Positions 9,673-18,034 of a stretch of 64,000 bases of DNA are shown piece after piece (the stretch's first letter is position 1; each line of letters starts with the position of its first letter). Under the pieces are notes generated by a model. The model searched no databases and had not been told where the DNA came from. It was given only the letters and a program-made list of their open reading frames with translations. Location: the NCBI GenBank assembly GCA_029251165.1, contig JAQXDW010000089.1, positions 186,001-250,000 on the forward strand, given 5' to 3'. Both the position numbers and the translations under genes were made by a program. The DNA is from Myxococcota bacterium. Its GTDB lineage: Bacteria; Myxococcota_A; UBA796.

Positions 9673-10211
9673 ATGGTCATGAGCCTTGCCTGATGCATCC
9701 CTCACCTGTGGAGAGGGAACCCAAAAGCCGGCGATGAGAGGATCGCGACCGAGGCGCCCTCAGCGACAGCGGACAACGATGATACCGATGATAGCAGCGC
9801 CCCTGTGGCGGAAGAGGTCTGCACCGCTGCAGTGAACAACGACAGCGATGGGTGTGTCGACTGCGCGGATCAAGACTGTGCTGAGCATGCCTCATGTGAC
9901 GCAGATGCAGACGGCTACAGCCTGCTGTCTGCGACGATCAGGACGCGGCGGTCTCTCCTGTGGGACAGGATGGGCTGATGGCCGCTCGCGACTGCGATGG
10001 CATGCCAGCAGCGGGAACACTGGAGCTGGCGGAGCACATCTTCCTGGGAGAGCGCGCACGCGACTGGGCGGGGTACTGGGTCGCGACTGCGGGAGACGTC
10101 GACGGCGACGGACTGGACAATGTCATCCTGGGCGGGCATCGGGGGCCAGACTGAACCGGCGTCGCCTACCTCGTCACCGGCGGGTCGTCCCGCATGTGCC
10201 CGACCTCCTGA
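9673..10211 (+). pseudogene. Decayed FG-GAP repeat lipoprotein
   Basis: One frame from 9673 starts with a signal-like segment (MVMSLA), hits TGA exactly before the would-be lipobox Cys, then continues with an Asp/Ser linker (ADNDDTDDSSAP) and a Cys/Asp segment (NNDSDGCVDCADQDCAEH). After a frameshift near 9927 it resumes as CDDQDAAVSPVGQDG and an FG-GAP (integrin-alpha-type) repeat, AGDVDGDGLDNVILGG. That frame has an in-frame TGA at 10152-10154 before TGVAYLVTGG and ends soon after. FG-GAP lipoproteins with this layout are common secreted proteins in Myxococcota. At least three lesions and loss of most of the propeller show it is dead. Boundaries are approximate. Confidence 0.7.
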
Positions 10212-10264
10212 GCACCGACCCAGGCTGGGCTGCTATCTTGACCGTGAATATCCTGGAGGCGCTC

Positions 10265-10879
10265 ATGCCCGGCTCTCCATCTCAGCTCGTCCTGTTCGAC
10301 GTCGATGGAACCCTGACCCATGCGGACACCATGTTCGCGTTTGCTTCGTCTGCTGCCGGCAGGCTCCGCTTGCTTGCAGCCCTCTGTCTGGTCAGCCCGG
10401 TCCTGGTCGGCATGAAGCTCGGGCTCGTTGACCGGGGGCGAGCCAAGGGACTGCTGCTGCGGGTCTGCCTGGCCGGCATCGACCGTGCCACGCTCCAGGC
10501 TGCAGCCGCGCGCTTCGCGACCGAGCGCCTCCCGCAGCTGCTTCGTCAGGGTGCGCGTGAGCAGGTCCAGGCCCACCTCGACGCCGGAGATCGGGTCGTG
10601 CTCGTCTCGGCATCCCTCGATCTGTGGCTGGCTCCAATCGCAGCGGCACTGGGTGTGGGGCTGATCAGCACCGAGGCCGCGTGGGAAGGCGACCGCTTTG
10701 TGGGTCTGGCTGGTCCCAATTGCCGAGGACCAGAGAAGGTACGTCGCATACGGGAGCAGCTGAGCCCAGCCGACTTCGCTCGGAGCATCGCCTATGGCGA
10801 CTCCAGCGGCGATCGGGAGATGCTGGCCATGGCGGACGAGAGTCACTTTCAGCCATTTCGAGCATCCGACGACGCCTGA
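10265..10879 (+). CDS. HAD superfamily phosphatase (SerB-like, HAD-IB)
   Basis: 204 residues. Motif I is DVDGT (Asp 12 and Asp 14), motif II VLVSAS, motif III the Lys in GPEKV, and motif IV AYGDSSGDREML, the order expected of HAD-IB hydrolases. A helical cap lies between motifs I and II (about residues 22-100). Members hydrolyse small phosphomonoesters such as phosphoserine; the substrate here is unknown. I chose ATG 10265 because GGAGG lies 5 bases upstream; the frame is also open further upstream, but that stretch belongs to the FG-GAP pseudogene region. Confidence 0.88.
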   Translation: MPGSPSQLVLFDVDGTLTHADTMFAFASSAAGRLRLLAALCLVSPVLVGMKLGLVDRGRAKGLLLRVCLAGIDRATLQAAAARFATERLPQLLRQGAREQVQAHLDAGDRVVLVSASLDLWLAPIAAALGVGLISTEAAWEGDRFVGLAGPNCRGPEKVRRIREQLSPADFARSIAYGDSSGDREMLAMADESHFQPFRASDDA

Positions 10880-10958
10880 CAGCAGCCCTGCTCGATGCTG
10901 CCCCCCTGCGGGTTACGGTCCGAGCCAAGAGGCAACGTCTCCCCCACCCAGCGGCCTC

Positions 10959-11420
10959 CTACGCGGTGGCGAGCCCGTCGAGGGCGCGAGCCATCCAGCG
11001 TCGAAACAGCTGCGACAGCATCCACACCACCGGCCACACCAGCGGGGTCGTCATCGCGAAGGTGTACGTCCAGCGAACACGCGTTCCCTTGGGGATCTCA
11101 TCGAAGGTCCAGTGACCAGTCCCGGTGCGCACCAGCCACGCCAGCGGCGGCTTGAGCGGGCCACACCAGCGGTATGTCTGCAGCACTGGGGACTCGTAGG
11201 CGAGGATCTCCTCGTCCATGGTCACCCCGTCTGAGGTCGTGATGATCCGGCGCACACCGACTGCCAGCGCATCCGCGTCTCGAAGGGAGCAGCCGACGAC
11301 GCCAGGGATGGGACCGTATGCTGTAAAGAACCGAACCGCGTTGTCGTTGTCGAGGCAGGTGTCGAAGACCTGCTGTCTTGGAGCAGCGAAGATGCGCTCC
11401 GCGTATGTGCTCACGTCCAT
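10959..11420 (-). CDS. SRPBCC (START-like) family protein
   Basis: 153 residues from ATG 11420, or 159 from a GTG at 11438. It begins VSTYAERIFAAPRQQVFDTCLD and continues with the beta strands and long C-terminal helix typical of polyketide cyclase/dehydrase-like SRPBCC proteins, which form a hydrophobic ligand pocket. It includes the characteristic middle strand GTGHWTFDEIPKGTRVRW. The helix MTTPLVWPVVWMLSQLF is hydrophobic and may touch a membrane. AGGAGGT overlaps the GTG candidate and sits 14 bases before the ATG, so the start is not settled. The ligand is unknown. Confidence 0.8.
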   Translation of the reverse strand: MDVSTYAERIFAAPRQQVFDTCLDNDNAVRFFTAYGPIPGVVGCSLRDADALAVGVRRIITTSDGVTMDEEILAYESPVLQTYRWCGPLKPPLAWLVRTGTGHWTFDEIPKGTRVRWTYTFAMTTPLVWPVVWMLSQLFRRWMARALDGLATA

Positions 11421-11554
11421 GAAGAGAGCGTACCGCACCTCCTGTCGTTCTGCACAGCCACGTGCAGAGGCGACACATGGTTTTTATCAGCGTAGGTAGC
11501 CATAAACCGGTGGACCATGAATACTGTACATCACAGACTGAAGAGGAGAAGACG

Positions 11555-12034
11555 ATGCGTTTCTGGATGATCGCGGCAGCCCTGCTGAGCACTGGCTGCG
11601 ACAAGGAAGAGGAAGACTCCGCAGCCTCCCCTGAGGCCGACGCCGACACCGACACCGACGCCGACGCCGATGCAGACACCGATGCAGACACCGACACGGA
11701 TCCAAACCTGCTCACCCTCCCGGTGACCGACGCCCGCTACGAGTGCGAGGGGTGGGACACCGGCGTGAGCTCGTCGCTGTCCTCCGATGGGGGCACGTCA
11801 TCGGGAACGGCTGCTGTGGCACACCTCAGCGTCGAGTCTGGGTGCTGTCCGACGATGGACATCTCGGCGGTCGCGGACATCGCGGCTGGCGAGGTGGCGA
11901 TGACCTACAACCTGAGCAAGGACGACTGCGACTGCCTCTGCACGCTCGACCTGTACTACACGCTGACGGAGCTTCCATCCGGGACGTGGCAGGTCAGCGC
12001 GCGCGGAGACACGACCGAGATCGTGATCCCCTGA
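11555..12034 (+). CDS. Small Cys-rich lipoprotein with Asp/Thr linker
   Basis: 159 residues. MRFWMIAAALLSTGC is a lipoprotein signal (lipobox STGC, Cys 15). It is followed by an acidic stretch (KEEEDSAASPEAD) and an Asp-Ala/Asp-Thr low-complexity linker to about residue 50, then a compact domain with several Cys (SGCCPTMDI, DCDCLCTLDLYY). ATG 11555 is preceded by GAGGAGA at good spacing. The linker-plus-domain layout is shared with the lipoprotein at 18570. The domain is not recognised. It is probably exported and lipid-anchored. Confidence 0.82.
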   Translation: MRFWMIAAALLSTGCDKEEEDSAASPEADADTDTDADADADTDADTDTDPNLLTLPVTDARYECEGWDTGVSSSLSSDGGTSSGTAAVAHLSVESGCCPTMDISAVADIAAGEVAMTYNLSKDDCDCLCTLDLYYTLTELPSGTWQVSARGDTTEIVIP

Positions 12035-12303
12035 GCGCACGCAGCCCGAGCATCGCGGGCCGTGCCGGGAGCGCCGAGTCGAGCGGGAGCCAGCAGGTCA
12101 CCACTTAGCCTCGAGGGTGACCGCCCCAGTCGGCCCGCTCAGGCGGCATCTTCGATAGACGCAGCAGGGGGCTGTGGACCATCACCGAGCATGCACGGCG
12201 TGTCTCACAGCCGCGAGGTGGAGCGGGCTGCCGGTCTCTGCGGTGCGCCGTGCGGAGCGGCCCCCGAGGTTCCCCTGTAGGCTCTTGTGGATATACTTAC
12301 GGA

Positions 12304-12915
12304 ATGGACCCTCAGGATATCCGAGTAGACAGTGAGCTTGAGGCCGTCTCATACGTCCTGACGGGTAAGACCACGCTCACCTCCACGCTCAAGCAGCTCT
12401 TCATGATGCAGTGGCGGGCGGAGGTCCTCTTCGGCTTCATCACCTGCAGCATGCTGTTGGGCTATCTGGACATCGAAGTGTGGGGCATCGCGTTGTCCGT
12501 TCCGCTCGTGGCAGCCCTCTACCTCTACGAGAAGAACAAGCAGCGCCGGAGTCCCGATCAGCTCAAGGCGGATCCAAACGGTTTCCTCATCGATCTGGAC
12601 ACGGGCGACCGCATCACCCGCGTTCTGTTTGAGGAGGTCGAGCAGCTCACGGTTCATCCGCTGGGAGACGGCACGTGCGATCTCAGCATCGGGCGCTTCG
12701 ATGACGACAGCCTGCTCCTGGGACTGAGGCTTGAGGAGACCACGATGGCATGGCTGCGGGATCGACTCGCGTCACACTGGGCGGACTGGCGGACGCGCAT
12801 GACGCTGGCTGGCTACGACATCACGGAAGCCGTGCAGCCCCCGCCGGAGGTTGAGGCGCTCCAGTCGCTCATGCGTCAGCCGGCGACGTCAGACGTGAAG
12901 TCATCCTCATCGTGA
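12304..12915 (+). CDS. Membrane protein of unknown function
   Basis: 203 residues from ATG 12304 (MDPQDIRVDSELEAVSYVL). Two adjacent hydrophobic helices (about residues 37-78, LFGFITCSMLLGYLDIEVWG and IALSVPLVAALYLY) form a hairpin, followed by a basic turn (EKNKQRRS) and a soluble alpha/beta domain of about 110 residues. The arrangement resembles PH-like or YcxB-like proteins with a TM hairpin and cytoplasmic domain, but I cannot assign a family. The ribosome site is weak (ACGGA next to the start). Confidence 0.75.
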   Translation: MDPQDIRVDSELEAVSYVLTGKTTLTSTLKQLFMMQWRAEVLFGFITCSMLLGYLDIEVWGIALSVPLVAALYLYEKNKQRRSPDQLKADPNGFLIDLDTGDRITRVLFEEVEQLTVHPLGDGTCDLSIGRFDDDSLLLGLRLEETTMAWLRDRLASHWADWRTRMTLAGYDITEAVQPPPEVEALQSLMRQPATSDVKSSSS

Positions 12916-12984
12916 AGAGACCGTATTCGGCACTTCCACGCTGCACATCAGAAGCGCTCGTGACCGAAGCCGCGCACGACTGCT

Positions 12985-13016
12985 GAGGCGCACAGGGCCC
13001 CTCCTGTGCGTGCCTC
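12985..13016. terminator. Bidirectional hairpin between convergent genes
   Basis: Nested stems GAGGC/GCCTC (12985-12989 with 13012-13016) and GCACAGG/CCTGTGC (12990-12996 with 13003-13009) form a 12-bp stem with a 2-base bulge and a 6-base loop. It lies between the convergent membrane protein and amine oxidase, where a shared terminator is expected. No T-run is present. Confidence 0.55.
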
Positions 13017-13166
13017 TTCGCGAGGCGGCACGGCGGCTCATCCCCCACAGCATGTCCCCCGGGCAGAGGCTCGATAGGGTTGAGCCTGCGACTCAGGCTC
13101 CGTGATGACGCGCTCGTGCAGTGGCTGACTCCTGCGGCGGTGAGCTGCAGCCAGTGCGGTGCGTTC

Positions 13167-14528
13167 TCAGCAGCGACGCTCGATCTGCTCGCTGACGCGA
13201 TCTCCGGAGCGTAGCGCTCCCTCCATGTACCCAAAGTACACTGGTGAGGTGTGCTCTCCGGCAAAAAACAGCCGCTCTTGCCAGGGAGATGCATAGAGAG
13301 TCTTCATGGCTCCGGTGACCTGACCCGGGGCTGGGCAGCTGTAGCCACCACGCGTCCAGGGCTGCTCTGGCCACGCACAGAGCCGGCCCGCCATCACATG
13401 CTCGCTCACGCCGGGCAAGAACGCCTCGAGGTGGGGTGCATGGTGGGCAGCTCGGTCATCGGCGCTGATGGCTGCATCGGCCAGCTCACCACCGGCAAAC
13501 ACCGTCAGCCCGACGCCCCCTGTGCCGGACTGCTGGTCAGTGGACTCCCAGATGGACCCCACCTCTTCATGAAAGCCTGCTGGTGCCCGCCCGCTGGAGA
13601 TCCAGGATCGGCGCTGGAGCGTCACCAGATACTTGACCGCCCTGCCCATTGCGATGCGATGTGATGCTGGCAGAGGCGGGTCAATCTGGATGGTGTCCCA
13701 GACGCTCGGGGGCGTCGCCAGGACAACATAGTCCGCAGTGATCACCTGGGAGCCGGCGGTCACGACAGCGCTGTGCGCCGTAAGGTCGATGGCGGTGACG
13801 GGAGTGGAGAGGTGAACAATGGAGCCCAGGCGACTCGCGATGGCTGCGGAGAGAGCCTGAGCCCCACCCGCGCAGCGAAAGTTCTCCGACTCGGTCCAGA
13901 ACCTCTTCTGAGGTCCGGCAATCTGTGCCAGGAATCCGAGGAGGCTCATCTGCTCTGTGGGCACGCCATATTCGTTCTGAAAATACAGCTCAAACCAGTT
14001 CCGAAGCCAGTCCTCTGAGAACTGCAGGTCGCGGGTCTCGTCGGGATCCTCCTTGAGTGATGCCGCGGAGTCCAGCCACGCACCCACGGTCATCTGATCG
14101 TAGCGCTCAGCTTCCACAGCATCCCATGGGAGCCGGCTCCCGACCACGTCGGCGGCCAATTCACACAGGGCATCCTGGGTCGCCTCGACCCGCTCCCTGA
14201 GCATGTCCTCCTCGTCTTCCTCCAGCGCCCTGCCCTCAAGGAATCGGGTCGTGTAGAGCAACATGTCCCTGTAGTTCTTCTCAGAGGAGACCACCGACAA
14301 GGCGAGCCCAAAGTGCCGGGCATAATTCAGCCAGAGCTTGTGGCGCTTTCCGATGAATTCTCCGCCGGCATCAATGTGTCGGCCCGGGATCTCTTGCGTG
14401 AGCGTGTGCGTCCGACCACCGACGCGATCACGGGCCTCAAAGAGGTCCACAGTGTGTCCGCATCGGCTCAGGTTGAGCGCAGCCGATAAGCCGCCAAGAC
14501 CGGCTCCGACGACGACAATGTGCGCCAT
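13167..14528 (-). CDS. Flavin-containing amine oxidase family protein
   Basis: 453 residues. The N-terminus is a Rossmann FAD-binding motif (VVVGAGLGGLSAALNLSRCG) followed by the acidic residue and GGRTHT element typical of monoamine-oxidase-like flavoproteins (FEARDRVGGRTHT). The second FAD motif lies at the C-terminus (LFFAGEHTSPVYFGYMEGAL). A substrate domain occupies the middle. It would oxidise an amine, or possibly desaturate a hydrophobic substrate; the substrate cannot be read from sequence. No signal peptide is visible, so it is probably cytoplasmic. It is transcribed away from the lipoprotein/ferritin-like pair. Confidence 0.92.
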   Translation of the reverse strand: MAHIVVVGAGLGGLSAALNLSRCGHTVDLFEARDRVGGRTHTLTQEIPGRHIDAGGEFIGKRHKLWLNYARHFGLALSVVSSEKNYRDMLLYTTRFLEGRALEEDEEDMLRERVEATQDALCELAADVVGSRLPWDAVEAERYDQMTVGAWLDSAASLKEDPDETRDLQFSEDWLRNWFELYFQNEYGVPTEQMSLLGFLAQIAGPQKRFWTESENFRCAGGAQALSAAIASRLGSIVHLSTPVTAIDLTAHSAVVTAGSQVITADYVVLATPPSVWDTIQIDPPLPASHRIAMGRAVKYLVTLQRRSWISSGRAPAGFHEEVGSIWESTDQQSGTGGVGLTVFAGGELADAAISADDRAAHHAPHLEAFLPGVSEHVMAGRLCAWPEQPWTRGGYSCPAPGQVTGAMKTLYASPWQERLFFAGEHTSPVYFGYMEGALRSGDRVSEQIERRC

Positions 14529-14885
14529 GTGTTCATCTCATCCGGGGTGGAGGTGCAGCATCGCACACGCACCGCAGCGGGTGAATTAAAAACGCGACTG
14601 AGCCACGCTGCGGCCTCCGTGACCGCGATCGGCTGCTCAGGCTGAGCTGCGCGCACTGCACCTGGGGTGTGGCTGCAGAGAGCAGCATCGCCATGGCCTG
14701 TGGAGGGTCGCGATGACGTGCTTCCGGCAACACCGACAGCATCGAAGAGGTCTCCTTCGACAGCCTCCTGCCGTGCGGCAATGGCTCGGCTACAGCAGTG
14801 TCCTCAGGGGTGGTTTCGCGATAAGCTGTGGGCGCTCGGGGGCTCTCTGTGCCTTCGGAGATGCGGCCTCGCGAAGGGAGCTGAG
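14529..14885. other. Intergenic region, divergent
   Basis: 357 bp between the amine oxidase start and the next lipoprotein. It presumably holds both promoters. I see no conserved site, repeat or coding-like frame. Confidence 0.4.
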
Positions 14886-15254
14886 ATGGCACACCACGGT
14901 TCGGTCTCGAAGTTGTTTGGAGCACTCGTCATCGGCGGGAGCATGCTGCTGCCAGGGTGTGCGGGCAAGGCCATCGAGGCCCCTCCAAGCGAAGGCGGCA
15001 GTCCCATGCCTGCTGGTGCTGCTGCCGCGAGCGAGGCCCCGCCCGCTCCGATCACACGCACTCAGGTCAGCAGCCATGACGTCGAGCACTGCCAGCTGGA
15101 GCTCTCGATGAACGCATACGACAGCAACGGCGTCCGAGAGAGCACCAACACCCGCTGCCTGGACGAGAAGACGGACGAGGAGATCCGCGCTGTAATCCAG
15201 GAGGCGCGGAACGAGACCTGTGAGACCCCATTCTGTGGCTGCTGGCTCGGCTGA
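14886..15254 (+). CDS. Small lipoprotein, partner of the ferritin-like protein
   Basis: 122 residues. MAHHGSVSKLFGALVIGGSMLLPGC carries a lipobox LPGC (Cys 25). A Pro/Ala-rich linker follows to about residue 58, then a short domain with Cys residues (DVEHCQLEL, NTRCLDEKTDEEI, ETCETPFCGCWLG). AAGGGAG precedes the ATG. Its TGA overlaps the ATG of the ferritin-like gene by one base, so translation is coupled. Not recognised; the C-terminal Cys cluster could bind metal, but this is speculative. Confidence 0.78.
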   Translation: MAHHGSVSKLFGALVIGGSMLLPGCAGKAIEAPPSEGGSPMPAGAAAASEAPPAPITRTQVSSHDVEHCQLELSMNAYDSNGVRESTNTRCLDEKTDEEIRAVIQEARNETCETPFCGCWLG

Positions 15255-15988
15255 TGGCGTCGGAAGGAGCCGTAATCTGGGCCGAGCGTGCCCAGGCAGA
15301 GCTGGGTGCAGCCCGGCGGTTTCGTGTGCTGGCGGACGGGCTGGAGGCGGTCGGGGTCCAGGCACAGCTCGTCGGGCTCGCGGCGTGTGCGGTGCGCGAT
15401 GAAGAAGAGCACGCCTTCCTGTGCGCCAAGATGGCGCGCGCGCTCGGTCACGAGACCGGCTTCGCCAAGCCGGAGGGGCTCTCGTCTGCCGCGACGCCGT
15501 CCTGGGCGGAGCGACACAATGCGCGAGAGCGCGTGCTGCTGGATGTGATCGCGATGTGCTGCATCACCGAGTCCTTCAACGCCAGCCTGCTGCATACGCT
15601 CTACAGTCGCACCGAGGCCGGCGCCGCTCGCACCCTGCTCCACCGCATCTTGAAGGATGAGGTGCGTCATGCGCAGCTTGGGTGGGCTCTGCTCGCTGCC
15701 CAGAGCCAGGATGGGGGCTGCGACTACGTCGCTGACCATCTGGAGGAGATGCTCGACATCTCCGTGCGCGATGCGGTGTTCCTGCCGGCGGCCACCGAAG
15801 ATGCTGGAGAGAGCCGGAGCATCGGAGTCCTGCCACGCGCTCAGCGCCGCGCGCACTTCTGCGCCACCCTCGATGAGATCATCGTCCCCGGCTTCGCTCA
15901 CTTCGGCATCGACACCACGTCGATGACAGCCTGGCGTGACCACAAGCTGGCGCTGCACCTCCAGGAAGCCGAGGCTCCTGAGGACTGA
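15254..15988 (+). CDS. Ferritin-like diiron-site protein
   Basis: 244 residues, all-helical in appearance. Helix pairs carry metal-ligand patterns of the ferritin-like superfamily: Glu 16 (QAELGAA), DEEEH (49-53), Glu 106 (CITES) and DEVRH (135-139). These give the E...ExxH...E...ExxH set needed for a four-helix-bundle diiron site. Family members are oxidases, N-oxygenases or iron-handling proteins; which applies here is not evident. It is translationally coupled to the preceding lipoprotein. No signal peptide was seen, which is odd for a partner of a lipid-anchored protein. Confidence 0.8.
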   Translation: MASEGAVIWAERAQAELGAARRFRVLADGLEAVGVQAQLVGLAACAVRDEEEHAFLCAKMARALGHETGFAKPEGLSSAATPSWAERHNARERVLLDVIAMCCITESFNASLLHTLYSRTEAGAARTLLHRILKDEVRHAQLGWALLAAQSQDGGCDYVADHLEEMLDISVRDAVFLPAATEDAGESRSIGVLPRAQRRAHFCATLDEIIVPGFAHFGIDTTSMTAWRDHKLALHLQEAEAPED

Positions 15989-16322
15989 CGGTCAGGCAGT
16001 GTGCCTGGTGAGTCCGCCGTCAGGAGCGGGTGTTCGACCGTGGATTTGACTCGGAGGCCATCCGAGCCTCCAGCCATCCGCGACACAATTCAGAAACAAA
16101 TAGACTCCCAGATCGCGGCGCATGTTCTGTGGACGAACTGGAGGGCTACCACCAACATCGCGCTGAGTGCACGGCCGAAGACAACGCAGCAAAAGAGCCG
16201 CTTTCGATTGCCGACTACTGAGGTCTCAAGGGCCGCACGCAGGCCATCGCGCGTGCGAATCGCCTTCAGGGCGACGTGACCTGACCCCCTGTCGTTTCGG
16301 CTCGCCCAGCGATCCGAGGTGT

Positions 16323-16373
16323 TGAGGTCCGCCAGCCTCGTGTGCTCGCGGCTCGCGAGGCTGGCGGACCTCA
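16323..16373. repeat. 18-bp perfect inverted repeat (hairpin)
   Basis: Arms 16323-16340 and 16356-16373 are perfectly complementary, with a 15-base loop that is itself G/C-rich. It lies mid-intergenic, over 300 bp from either gene, so it is not an obvious gene terminator. It could be a REP/MITE-like element or a small-RNA terminator. Confidence 0.75.
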
Positions 16374-16537
16374 CTCCACGCCCAGAGCAGCTTAGGATGT
16401 TGACCCTTGACCTCCTGCTCACCTCCTGTTCCGCGGGAGGCATGCTGCATTGAGAATGTGAACACCGCTCTCGGCGCTCAGCGGGTCCAGAGAGCGGATG
16501 TTCATCGAAAAACAGAGACGTTGGCCCGCTTCATAAC

Positions 16538-16552
16538 TGCAAGTGAGTTGCA
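16538..16552. promoter_or_regulatory. Candidate Fur/Zur-family operator
   Basis: TGCAAGTGAGTTGCA is a dyad (TGCAA / TTGCA around a 5-base spacer) in an AT-rich stretch 216 bp upstream of the metal-chaperone ATG. Its geometry resembles Fur-superfamily boxes. COG0523 chaperones are often Zur-controlled, which makes a zinc-responsive role plausible but unproven. Confidence 0.35.
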
Positions 16553-16768
16553 TTAGGATATGGCGTGCTCAGTCGGTGAGAGGAGAGGACAAGTGGCCAT
16601 TCCCCAGTCTGTCGCAGTGCTTCCAAGGCCTACCAGCACCGCTGGTTCGGTCGCTTACGGCCCATCAGTGGCTCGGCTGGTGCTGAACGGCTCGGCAGCC
16701 GGAGCGTTCGCTGCCCGCCCTGAAGCCGCCCAGCAAGAGTGTGGCACCGCTGCCCTGGCGGTCACACC

Positions 16769-17755
16769 ATGAGCCCAATTCCAGTGACCTTGGTGACCGG
16801 CTTCCTCGGCTCAGGGAAGACCACCCTGCTGAACCACCTCCTGACCAACGGCGGCTCCCGTCGCTTCGCAGTCATCGAGAACGAGTACGGCGATGTCGGC
16901 ATCGACGGAGCGCTGGTGGACCCGCCCTCGGGCGTGCTCTTCGAGCTGAACGACGGCTGCGTGTGCTGCTCCGTGCGGCAGGACTTGATCGAGGTGTTCG
17001 AGCAGCTCCTGGAGCGGCTGGACGAGGTGGACCACATCATCCTTGAGACCACCGGGCTCGCCGAGCCCGAGCCCGTGATGCGCCTCTTCGACATCCCGGC
17101 CATTCGCTCCGCCTTTGTGCTGGATGGTGTGGTGACGGTGGTGGATGCAGGCCACCTCGAGGAATCGCTGGCGGATGTCTCGGCGTGTACCGAGCAGATC
17201 GCGTACGCAGACGTGCTCTTGCTGAACAAGATCGACCGCGTGACCAAGCCAGCCCTGGATGCGGTCGAGGCACGGCTCCGGTCGCTGAATCCCCTGGCCT
17301 CCATCCAGCGAACGCAAATGGCCCAGGCCGATGTGGAGGGCGTCCTCGACCTCGGAGGGCGCCCCGATGACGAGCGCGTGCCCCGAGCCTCGTCTCACGA
17401 CCACGGCCACGACCACGGCCACGGCCACGGTCACCACCACGACGAGGCGATTCAATCAGTGGTGGTCGAGGCGTCCGGAGAGGTCGACGTGGCGGCTCTG
17501 GACCGCTGGCTCGGGCACATCACCATGTCTCGGGAGGCACCGATTCTCCGCATGAAGGGCATCCTGGCCATCCCAGGAGATCCCCGTCGCTTTGTGTTCC
17601 ACGGGGTGCGGCGCGTGGTGGATGTTCGCCCCGACCGGCCATGGGAGCAGGAGAGCCGGTTCAGCCGCATCGTCTTCATCGGGCGAGGGCTCGACCACAC
17701 GGCGCTCCAGGAAGGCTTCTCGTCGTGCCTCTCAGCGCCAGCGAGCGGGCACTGA
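16769..17755 (+). CDS. CobW/ZNG1-family GTPase metallochaperone (COG0523)
   Basis: 328 residues. The G3E GTPase domain has Walker A GFLGSGKTT (11-19), the metal-binding CVCC (64-67), Walker B ETTGLAEPEPV and NKID for guanine recognition. A His-rich metal-buffering segment (DHGHDHGHGHGHHHDEA, about residues 210-226) separates it from a C-terminal CobW_C domain. These proteins insert or deliver metals such as zinc or cobalt at GTP cost; the His-rich tract favours zinc or nickel. ATG 16769 is chosen because the GTPase fold starts at once; the ribosome site is poor. The gene stands alone, not in a cobalamin cluster, which argues against the classic CobW role. Confidence 0.93.
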   Translation: MSPIPVTLVTGFLGSGKTTLLNHLLTNGGSRRFAVIENEYGDVGIDGALVDPPSGVLFELNDGCVCCSVRQDLIEVFEQLLERLDEVDHIILETTGLAEPEPVMRLFDIPAIRSAFVLDGVVTVVDAGHLEESLADVSACTEQIAYADVLLLNKIDRVTKPALDAVEARLRSLNPLASIQRTQMAQADVEGVLDLGGRPDDERVPRASSHDHGHDHGHGHGHHHDEAIQSVVVEASGEVDVAALDRWLGHITMSREAPILRMKGILAIPGDPRRFVFHGVRRVVDVRPDRPWEQESRFSRIVFIGRGLDHTALQEGFSSCLSAPASGH

Positions 17756-18034
17756 GTCCGCAACGTCATGGAGTCGAGCGAGACGGGTCGGGGCCATCCA
17801 GAGGCCACCCAAGCACCGCAGGCCACAGCACGGACTGCTGGAGGCGCTCGGGCGAGCCACCTCACAGGTCTGACCGATTCGTTGCGTCTGTAATCCCATC
17901 AAAGAGAACAGAAGCTGAGCCTAGACAGACGCGCCAACAACCCGTTCGCTGAAGAAGACTCAGGAACAACCAAACGAATTCTGTTTTACTTCCGGTATAG
18001 TCTTAGCGACTCTGTTCTCACTGATTGGGCGAGC

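Larger units (their letters stand above)
15989..16768. other. Long intergenic region with hairpins and a dyad site
   Basis: 780 bp without a convincing gene; short open frames here lack ribosome sites and protein-like composition. It holds an 18-bp perfect hairpin (16323-16373), a second 8-bp inverted repeat (16465-16472 with 16490-16497), and a Fur-family-like dyad (16538-16552). AT-rich patches around 16500-16560 could be the promoter of the metal-chaperone gene. Confidence 0.5.

Noticed and set aside
10152-10154. In-frame TGA in the FG-GAP remnant considered as a second selenocysteine codon
   Set aside because: No Cys/Sec motif, no SECIS-like hairpin, and other lesions nearby show a pseudogene.
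16560-16768. Open frame in front of the CobW-family gene
   Set aside because: No domain, composition unlike protein, and a poor ribosome site; treated as leader or promoter sequence.
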